A DNA stretch of 50,104 nt from Opitutia bacterium (lineage in GTDB: Bacteria > Verrucomicrobiota > Verrucomicrobiia > Opitutales > Opitutaceae), in NCBI GenBank assembly GCA_947461205.1, contig CANHJG010000024.1:1-50104 (forward strand), given 5' to 3'. The notes beneath the pieces were generated by a model. It ran no database searches, was not told the origin of the DNA, and worked only from the letters and a program-made list of their open reading frames with translations. Positions 44,344 to 50,104 of the stretch are shown in pieces. The position numbers were made by a program, and so were the translations under genes. Every line of letters begins with the position of its first letter. Position 1 is the stretch's first letter.

Positions 44344-45360
44344 TCACTTCAGCGCAGCGGCCCGGAAGCCGAGTTGCTCGGCGAGCCGACCGCAGTCTTC
44401 AACCGGACGCAGGCCGGCGGAGCAACGCGGATCGTAGAGCGACGCCGCGGCCGCGGACACTCCGAGGCGCAAACTCCGGGTCACGTCCCAGTCTTCGTGC
44501 AACCCATACAACACGCCGGCGGCCAACGCATCGCCGGCGCCGGCTGCGCCCCGGATGTCCCCCGGCGGCACCCGCAGGCTCGGCTGCCACACTTCCGTCT
44601 CCCGGCTCGCCGCGAACACGCCTTCGTCACAGTGAAGAAACACCCACGTCCGCACACCCGCCTCCAGCAGCGCCCGGGCCGCGGCGCGGACGGAGGCCGG
44701 ATCGAGCCGCTGAGCCCGGCGCAGGCTCAGCCCGGTGAGCTTCTCGGCCTCAAAATCGTTCGCGAAAAAATAGTCGACGTGCGGTAGGGCCGGCGCCGCG
44801 ACCGCCCGGAAGCGTCCGCTTTGATCGCTCACGCAGTCCGCCGACGTGCGCAGCCCCGCCGCCCGCGCCCGCCGCAGAACCTCCGCCGCGCCCGTCTGGC
44901 CAGCGGCGGACAGCGCATCGAGCCGGTCGAGCAACAACAGATAGCCGAGATGAAAAATCTTGGCCGTCGTGCGCGTAAAATCAAAGTGCTCGGGTCCCAG
45001 CAGCGCGTTGGCGCCCCGCTGGTGAAAAAACGTTCGCCGGCCGGTTGCCCGCACCGTCATCACGTCGGTGTAACTGGTCGCCGCCTCCGCCGTGCGCTGG
45101 AGTTGCGTGACGTCGATGCGCTGCGCGGCACAATCGGCGAGGATCGCATCGCCCGTCTTGTCGTGGCCGACGAGGCCAATCCCCGCCAGCGGGAACGGCG
45201 CCCCAAGGAGGGCGAGATCCTTGAGCACGTTATACGCCGAGCCCCCGTTGCCGGAGGATTCGGCGACGATCGACGCCAACGCATCCTGCGCCGGCCAGGC
45301 GTCGATGATCTTCAGATGGTCGACGATCCAGTTGCCGCCTGCCATGATTCCGGAGCGCAT
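44344..45360 (-). CDS. PfkB-family carbohydrate kinase
   Basis: A 338-residue sugar kinase. The N-terminal AGGNWIVDHLKIID and the ESSGNGGSAYNVLKDLALLG segment give the sugar-binding lid region. AAGAGDALAAG (catalytic Asp about residue 277) is the C-terminal PfkB signature. It phosphorylates a sugar or sugar-acid with ATP. The family includes fructokinases, ketodeoxygluconate kinases and IolC, and this one is not close enough to any by eye to name. The ATG at 45360 is used; an in-frame ATG at 45345 is possible. With an aldolase in the same operon, it likely makes the phosphorylated substrate for aldol cleavage. Confidence 0.86.
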   Translation of the reverse strand: MRSGIMAGGNWIVDHLKIIDAWPAQDALASIVAESSGNGGSAYNVLKDLALLGAPFPLAGIGLVGHDKTGDAILADCAAQRIDVTQLQRTAEAATSYTDVMTVRATGRRTFFHQRGANALLGPEHFDFTRTTAKIFHLGYLLLLDRLDALSAAGQTGAAEVLRRARAAGLRTSADCVSDQSGRFRAVAAPALPHVDYFFANDFEAEKLTGLSLRRAQRLDPASVRAAARALLEAGVRTWVFLHCDEGVFAASRETEVWQPSLRVPPGDIRGAAGAGDALAAGVLYGLHEDWDVTRSLRLGVSAAAASLYDPRCSAGLRPVEDCGRLAEQLGFRAAALK

Positions 45361-45369
45361 GGCGGGGAA

Positions 45370-46515
45370 CTACGTCGGGACGACGACACTCCGGTGGCGC
45401 TGGGACTCGAGCGCGGCCGCCCACCACTCGTGGCTCGCGACGGCCTCATCCGGTGTCGCGCAACCGAACGCCTCACCCAATTTGCCGGCGCGCTCGGCGA
45501 GAAACGCGGCCCACATCTGCTGCAAAAGGTCGGGAAACCCCGGTTCAAAGATACCGCCCGTGATCGTCTTGAACGGCATGGCGAATCCGAGATCCGTCTT
45601 CTCCCACCACTGCTCTTTGTCCCGCCGGTAGGACCAGAACGTCTTCGGCTCCTTGGTCGAGTAACGCGCCCCGCGATCCGTGCCCAGAATCTCGATATAC
45701 CACGTGTTCGTCTCCGTCGGCGCCAAGCGCTTCATCTCGAGCGTCATCGGCACGAGGTCCTGGCCGAGCGCCACGGTCGTGTGCAGCGCCGCGTTGTCCC
45801 ACGTGTCGCACGCCGTCTCACCCCCGCGCCCGTCCGGGCGGCGCGGGTAGATATTCTGCAGCTGCGCGTAAACGCTCGCCGGCCGCCAGCCGAGTCGCAG
45901 CGGGATATGCGCCACATGCAGGCCCAGATCACCCATCACGCCGATCTCGCCGCAGAAACGGTTCTCGCGTTTCCAGTTCGCCGGCTTCGTGGGATCGAGG
46001 TCGCTCGAGTGGAGAAAGCCCGCGCGAATCTCCAGAATCCGCCCGAACGCGCCCGCCGCCGCGAGTCGATGGAGGCGTTGCGCCCCAGGCAAAAAGGGAA
46101 ACTCCGACGAGACCCGCACAAACCGCTTCAATTTCACCGCTTCTTCGCGGATCCGTCGCGCCGCCGCCAGATCGACGCCAAAAGGCTTTTCCGCCAAGAG
46201 GTCTTTTCCGGCGCGGAGCACATCGAGGTAGATCGCTTCGTGCAGGTGGTGCGGCACGGCGACGTAGACCACATCCACGTCGGCGCGGGCCAGCAGTTCG
46301 CGGTGATCCGCGGTGAGGCAGCACACGCTGGGGACCTGACGAAACCACGCGAGCACCTCGGGTTGCACATCGCACACGGCGACCAGTTCCGCCTTCACCG
46401 GAAAATCCACCAAGGCAAACCACCGCGCAAAGGCCGACGCGGCCTCACGCCCCATCAGGCCGCCACCAATGATGCCGATCCGAACCGTCGGCGGGATGTG
46501 GGACGACGGTTCCAT
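45370..46515 (-). CDS. Gfo/Idh/MocA-family oxidoreductase
   Basis: A 381-residue dehydrogenase. The nucleotide-binding GIIGGGLMGREAA lies near the start, VDVVYVAVPHHLH follows, and the AEKPFG motif (EKP at 109-111) is intact. The GEIGVMGDLGLHVAHIPLRLGW block replaces the usual G-x-D-x-G-x-H region and carries the catalytic Asp/His. It is clearly different from the other Gfo/Idh/MocA protein in the operon, so the two likely oxidise different positions or work in opposite directions (oxidation, then reduction after isomerisation). The ATG at 46515 directly follows the aldolase stop (TGA-G-ATG arrangement), so the genes are coupled. No signal peptide. Confidence 0.87.
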   Translation of the reverse strand: MEPSSHIPPTVRIGIIGGGLMGREAASAFARWFALVDFPVKAELVAVCDVQPEVLAWFRQVPSVCCLTADHRELLARADVDVVYVAVPHHLHEAIYLDVLRAGKDLLAEKPFGVDLAAARRIREEAVKLKRFVRVSSEFPFLPGAQRLHRLAAAGAFGRILEIRAGFLHSSDLDPTKPANWKRENRFCGEIGVMGDLGLHVAHIPLRLGWRPASVYAQLQNIYPRRPDGRGGETACDTWDNAALHTTVALGQDLVPMTLEMKRLAPTETNTWYIEILGTDRGARYSTKEPKTFWSYRRDKEQWWEKTDLGFAMPFKTITGGIFEPGFPDLLQQMWAAFLAERAGKLGEAFGCATPDEAVASHEWWAAALESQRHRSVVVPT

Positions 46516-46516
46516 C

Positions 46517-47353
46517 TCAGGAGGTTTTCAACCACGTGAGCGCCGTCTCGACACTTGCGCCGTCGTGCACGACGGCCATGAGCGCACGCGTGATCCCGGC
46601 GGGATTCGGATGCTGAATGATATTTCGCCCATAGACGATGCCGGCCGCGCCTTGAGCCAGCAGCGCCACGGTGCGCGCCAAAATCTCCCGTTCAGGCGCT
46701 TTGCCGCCGCCGCGTACGAGCACCGGAATACCTCCGGCGGTTTCGATCACTTGGTGGTAAACGGAAACATCGTCGGTGGGGTCGGCCTTGATGATGTCCG
46801 CGCCCAACTCCACCGCCTGCCGTACGAGGGGAATGATTTTCTGCGGATCGCCGTCGACCATATAGCCGCCGGCCCGAGCGTTGGGCTGAAAGACGAGCGG
46901 CTCGATCATGAGCGGCATCCCGTAGTGGTCGCACTGCGGTTTCAAGTGCAGGATATTGCGGATGCATTGATCCCCCACTTCGGGCTGATCAGGAATCCGA
47001 AATAAGTTAACGACGATGCACGCCGCATCGAGTCGCACGGCCTGCAGCACGGGCTCCTCAATCAGCCGGGAAAACAACGTGCGCGGCAGGTCCGCGCCGT
47101 AGACATTCGCCACATCGCTGCGCAACACGAGCGCTGGCTTGGGGCGGAGCGGCAGTTTCTGCAGGTGCGGCGCCTGTCCGACCGTCAACTGGATCGCATC
47201 GGGCCCCGCGGCGACGACCGTCGCGATCGTGCGCGGCATGTTCTCGATGCCGGCGAGAAACGTCCGCTCGTTGAAAAAACCGTGGTCAAGCGCGACATCG
47301 AAACAGCGGCCGGACGTCGGGTTGAACAGGCGTTGGTAGCGGGCGATTTTCAT
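46517..47353 (-). CDS. Class I aldolase, DeoC/LacD/FbaB (DhnA) type
   Basis: A 278-residue TIM-barrel aldolase and the first gene of the leftward operon. CFDVALDHGF at the N-terminus and GADIIKADPTDDV at 185-195 are family marks; K189 is the predicted Schiff-base lysine. VLVRGGGKAP gives the phosphate-binding loop and GAAGIVYGRNIIQHPNP the C-terminal one. It should cleave a phosphorylated ketose-like compound into triose units, as in fructose- or tagatose-bisphosphate aldolases. The frame is open upstream, but the ATG at 47353 gives the standard MKIARYQRLF start. Its stop is 2 bases from the next start, so it is tightly coupled to the dehydrogenase. Confidence 0.85.
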   Translation of the reverse strand: MKIARYQRLFNPTSGRCFDVALDHGFFNERTFLAGIENMPRTIATVVAAGPDAIQLTVGQAPHLQKLPLRPKPALVLRSDVANVYGADLPRTLFSRLIEEPVLQAVRLDAACIVVNLFRIPDQPEVGDQCIRNILHLKPQCDHYGMPLMIEPLVFQPNARAGGYMVDGDPQKIIPLVRQAVELGADIIKADPTDDVSVYHQVIETAGGIPVLVRGGGKAPEREILARTVALLAQGAAGIVYGRNIIQHPNPAGITRALMAVVHDGASVETALTWLKTS

Positions 47354-47564
47354 GAGAGATCGGGCGAGCGAACGAGGCCCTGGGGGGCCGCCGCAACGGT
47401 AAACCATCTGGCGGTGGTCGTGGCGTCGACGCAGCCATTTCCGACAAGCCGGTAAAAAAGGGGGCGAGGGCGGGCGTGGATCGGCATGGGGAAAGCCGCC
47501 ACGTTGGAAAGCGGCGGAGCAGGTGGCAATCCCGATGAACACCACCGCCCGCACGCTGCCCGTT
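47354..47564 (-). promoter_or_regulatory. Leader and promoter region of the aldolase operon
   Basis: About 210 bases between the remnant of the AraC-type regulator and the aldolase ATG. On the minus strand it contains GGTTTACCG about 45 bases before the start and a run CCCCCTTTTTTACC about 100 bases before it. These resemble the TTTACC elements in other leaders of this operon. No convincing -35/-10 pair is visible. Confidence 0.35.
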
Positions 47565-48082
47565 CGCTCACCGCACGCTCCGGCGGTAGGCCAACGCCGT
47601 CACCCGTCGCCGCCTGAAACTGCCGCGCAAACTCGCGGTGGTCGTAAAAACCGTACGCCGGCGCGATGGCCGCCACGCGCGCGTCCATCTCGCGCAAGCA
47701 CCGCGTCGCCTCCGGCAAGCGCGTCTGGATGGTCAATTACCCCGGCGTCAGGTGGAAAATCCGTTTGACCAACCGGCTGAAGCGCCCGGCGGAGAGCGCT
47801 GCCTTCGCCGCCAGCGGCGCCGTGGAAATGATCCGGGCGAAGTTTTCCTGCAAAAAGTGAAAGGCCTGTCCCAGCCTCCGCTGGAAAGAATGCCCCGCCC
47901 GCCCGGCCGATCACGTCGGCTTTCGCCGCGCGCCCGCACCGCAAGACCGACGTATGATTCACCAAGATAGACCGCCCCGCGCCATCCTTCACAAAAAACA
48001 CTCCCTCCGGCACCAGATCGAACAAGGCCTTCGCAAGGCCGGGATCCGCGAGGGCCACCCAGTGACTAACGGGGCGGTTCAT
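47565..48082 (-). pseudogene. PAS-AraC transcriptional regulator, truncated and frameshifted
   Basis: The minus strand starts with an intact PAS-type N-terminus (HWVALADPGLAKALFDLVPEGVFFVKDGAG, then VNHTSVLRCG), normal for Opitutaceae PAS-AraC regulators. After FFPAEAG the PAS domain stops short, and the sequence jumps to the AraC DNA-binding part in another frame (FLQENFARIIST, AALSAGRFSRLVKRIFHLTPG). A TAA then interrupts it, followed by TIQTRLPEATRCLREMD and YGFYDHREFARQFQAATGD in the same frame. The rest of the PAS domain seems deleted, about 90 codons by comparison with the usual length. It is divergent from the broken hydroxyproline epimerase, so it probably once controlled that locus. 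Confidence 0.78.
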
Positions 48083-48116
48083 GCGTGAAAAGCGGGCTGA
48101 AATCCGCGCGAAAAGC
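48083..48116. promoter_or_regulatory. Direct repeat, possible AraC-type operator
   Basis: GCGTGAAAAGC (48083-48093) and GCGCGAAAAGC (48106-48116) differ at one base and are 23 bases apart, about two helical turns. They fill the space right behind the regulator's start and ahead of the epimerase gene. AraC-family proteins bind such direct repeats, so this may be the old operator of the now broken pair. Confidence 0.45.
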
Positions 48117-48169
48117 CGCACGGTTGAGCACGACATCCCGAGCACCCTGTATAGCCTGCCCGCCTTCCC

Positions 48170-49099
48170 ATGGAATCCATCCGCGTGCTCGATTCGCACA
48201 CTGGCGGTGAGCCCACGCGGCTGGTGCTCGACGGCGGCCCCGTTCTCGGGGTGGCCCGTTCGCGGAACGGGCCGCGCGCTTCCACCGCGACTTCGATGCC
48301 TACCGCTCCGCGATCGTCAACGAGCCCCGCGGCTCCGACACGGTCGTCGGCGCACTGCTCGTTCCCCTCACCGTGAGGACTGCAATTTTGGCGTCATTTT
48401 TTCAACAACGTCGGCCCGCTCAGCATGTGCGGCCGCGGCACCATCGGGCTGGTCGTCTCCCTCACGCGTCTCGGTCACATCCAACCCGGCGGCCTGAAGA
48501 TCGACACTCCCATCGGGGCCGTGACGGCCGAGTTGCACCCCGACGGTTCGGTCTCTGCGCAAAACGGTCCCGCCGATCGCGAGGCGCAAGCCGCCGCCTT
48601 CGATGTGCCCGGTCACAGTTTCGTGCGCGGCGACGTCGCCTGGGGCGGCAACTGGTTCTTCCTCGTCCGCGAGCATCCCCTGCACCTCGAACTCGCTTCG
48701 CTCGAAGCGCTCACCGAGTTCACGTGGCGGGTGCGCCAGGCCGTCAACGCCCGGGGTTTCCCCGCGGTCGACCACCTCGAGCTGTTCGCGCCCTCGCCGC
48801 TCCCCGGCGCCGACAGCCGCAATTTCGTGCTCTGTCCCGGCCACCCCTACGATCGCTCGCCGTGCGGCACGGGCACGAGCGCCAAGCTCGCCTGTCTGGC
48901 CGCCGCCGACCACCTAGCCGAGGGCGCGCCGTGGGTGCAGGAAAGCCTCATCGGCAGCCGTTTCATCGGCAGCTACCGCTGGCTCGATCGAGCGCACGGC
49001 AAAATCATCCCGACCGTCACCGGCACCGCCCACGTGATGGCGGAGACCACGCTCCTCCTCGATGAACGCGATTGGTTTTGCTGGGGCATCCGCGCATGA
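48170..49099 (+). pseudogene. 4-hydroxyproline 2-epimerase/proline racemase, three frameshifts
   Basis: The N-terminus SIRVLDSHTGGEPTRLVLDGG is that of proline racemase/4-hydroxyproline epimerase. The reading then shifts to a second frame (AERAARFHRDFDAYRSAIVNEPRG, VVGALLVP), then a third (DCNFGVIF), and returns to the first at MCGRGTIGLVVSL and on to a normal end with CGTGTSAKLACLAA. All three shifts fit a one-base loss; two are at runs of G or T. The catalytic MCGHG block reads MCGRG, so a conserved histidine is lost too. The second catalytic cysteine remains. Its stop overlaps the ATG of the next broken gene (49096-49099), as in a real operon. The family enzyme converts trans-4-hydroxy-L-proline to the cis-D form. 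Confidence 0.82.
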
Positions 49100-49735
49100 A
49101 CGCACCCGCTGCCCGCCACGTCCTCATCTGCGGCGCAAGGGTCATCGGGCTCAGTTGCGCCTACGCCTTGCGCCAACGCGGTGGCGCAGTGACCGTGGTC
49201 GATCGCTCCCCCGAGGACCGCGACGGCTGCTCCTTCGGCAACGCCGGCATGATCCTGCCCAGCCACTTCATTCCACTCGCGGCCCCCGGCATGACGAAGC
49301 TCGCGTTGAAATGGTGGTTCGATTCCAAGGGCCCGTTCTCTGTCCGCCCCCGCCCGGGCGCCGACCTGATCGCGTGGGGCGTGCGTTTCATGCGGGCGGC
49401 AAATGCGGACCACGTCACCCGCGCCGCTCATCCGCGATCTCAGCCTCGCGAGCCGCGCACTCTACGAACAACTCGCCGGCGCCACGCACCACGCGTTCGG
49501 CCTCGTCCGCCGCGGCCTGCTCGTGTCGTGCAAGTCCGGGCACACGCTCGACGACGAAGCCCGCGTCGCCACGCGCGCCCGGGAACTCGGTGTGCTGGCC
49601 GAAGTCGTGTCCGCCGCCCGCGCCGCCGAACTCGATCCCGCGGTGCGCATGGACATCGCGGGCGCGAGCGACTTCCCCCTCGATTGCCATCTCGCCCCTC
49701 AGCGCCTCATGACGACTCTTCTCCGGCTCTCGCGC
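49096..49735 (+). pseudogene. FAD-dependent amino-acid oxidase/dehydrogenase, broken and truncated
   Basis: The start is like D-amino-acid dehydrogenases of hydroxyproline operons: VLICGARVIGLSCAYALRQRG, then GNAGMILPSHFIPLAAPGM and GVRFMRAANADHV. The FAD-binding GGGVIG pattern is changed to GARVIG, which likely ruins cofactor binding. At about 49425 the frame changes to IRDLSLASRALYEQLAG, GLVRRGLLVSCKSG, ending FPLDCHLAPQRLMTTL. After this the match ends and a piece of a DapA-type gene follows, so the second half has been deleted. It would have oxidised cis-4-hydroxy-D-proline. Confidence 0.75.
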
Positions 49736-50104
49736 GCCGCAGATCGCCGAACTCGTCGCCGAGTTCCCCTCCTTGCACGCGGTGAAAAAATCCAGCGGCG
49801 ACATTCGCCGCGTGACCGCCCTCCGCGCGCTGCTCGGCGACCGCCTGACGCTCCTCGTCGGCATGGACGACGCCATCGTCGAAGGGATCGCCGCCAAGGC
49901 TCAGGGCTGGATTGCCGGCCTGGTCAATGCCTTCCCCCGCGAATCCGGCGCACTCGTCGAGGCGGCCCGCGCCGGCAAGCACGCGAAAGCCCGTGCACTC
50001 TACGACTGGTTTCTCCCGCTGCTGCGCCTCGATCCGGTTCCGAAATTCGTGCGGTAGATCAACTGGATCCAGGCCGAGATGGGGTGCGGCAGTGCGACGG
50101 TCCG
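49728..50104 (+). pseudogene. DapA-family lyase/deaminase, 5'-truncated with internal stop
   Basis: The frame from about 49728 reads APQIAELVAEFPSLHAVKKSSGDIRRV, the Schiff-base region of dihydrodipicolinate-synthase-like enzymes, with the lysine in AVKKSSGD. LLVGMDDAIVEGIAAKAQGWIAG and the helical C-terminal part follow. A TAG at 50055-50057 interrupts it, but the family resemblance continues past it (INWIQAEMGCGSATV) to the window edge. The N-terminal half is missing: the fragment is joined to the oxidase remnant. In hydroxyproline degradation such a protein acts as the pyrroline-4-hydroxy-2-carboxylate deaminase. Confidence 0.76.

Noticed and set aside
48124-48155. TTGAGC ... TATAGC as a sigma-70 promoter for the broken epimerase
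   Set aside because: The spacer would be 20 bases, which is too long, and the -10 is poor. Position is suggestive only.
48240-48425. Programmed frameshifting in the epimerase gene
   Set aside because: Three shifts in 200 bases, no slippery-site/pseudoknot layout, and decay of the neighbouring genes and of the MCGHG motif make disruption far more likely.
1-50104. tRNA, rRNA, CRISPR arrays, insertion sequences, phage or defence genes
   Set aside because: I looked for cloverleaf-like ends, regularly spaced repeats, transposase motifs and phage or defence proteins and saw none that could be supported.

Overview
The window is GC-rich, gene-dense DNA that reads as a member of the Verrucomicrobiota, most likely an Opitutaceae relative. 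The grounds are the family content: TonB-dependent receptors with an N-terminal SPFEV-type motif, a DUF1552/DUF1592 pair with haem-binding CxxCH sites, a PVC-type membrane-bound-dehydrogenase/cytochrome c protein, many sulfatases, DUF1080 proteins, and start codons preceded by pyrimidines (often CCC-ATG) rather than a Shine-Dalgarno sequence. No rRNA, tRNA, CRISPR array, insertion sequence or phage gene was seen.

Layout. 1-7435 (+): the tail of a sulfatase, a DUF1552/DUF1592 pair, a secreted esterase, an aldo/keto reductase and a zinc alcohol dehydrogenase, closed by a good rho-independent terminator. 7554-13582 (+): a TonB-dependent receptor and two secreted sulfatases. 13583-14363: a receptor fragment and non-coding DNA. 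14364-27394 (+): a tightly packed glycan-use cluster of sodium/solute symporter, TonB-dependent receptor, GH130, LacI-type regulator, SGNH esterase, PL8 lyase and GH2 beta-mannosidase. The last four genes touch or overlap. Lyase, mannosidase, GH130 and esterase together suit a polymer carrying mannose, uronic acid and acetyl groups, of which xanthan is one example. 27482-28735 (-): a broken phospholipase D-like gene. 28908-32272 (+): a small secreted protein, aldose 1-epimerase and a sulfatase. 32314-34499 (-): a DUF1080-like protein and a neutral-ceramidase-like protein, divergent from 34560-38998 (+), a large cytochrome c/HEAT-type protein and a sulfatase.

39013-47353 (-) is the most unusual part. 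A probable operon, read leftwards, encodes a class I aldolase, a Gfo/Idh/MocA dehydrogenase, a PfkB kinase, a second Gfo/Idh/MocA dehydrogenase, a PIG-L deacetylase, a nitrilase-family amidase, a divergent NagB-like deaminase/isomerase and finally a secreted double-DUF1080 protein. This looks like a catabolic route for an N-acylated amino sugar or aminocyclitol that I cannot match to a named pathway. Several of its leaders share a TTTAYCC-like element.

47565-50104 is a graveyard. A PAS-AraC regulator, a 4-hydroxyproline 2-epimerase, an FAD-dependent amino-acid oxidase and a DapA-family lyase are all broken by frameshifts, stops or deletions. Together they are the remains of a hydroxyproline degradation locus.
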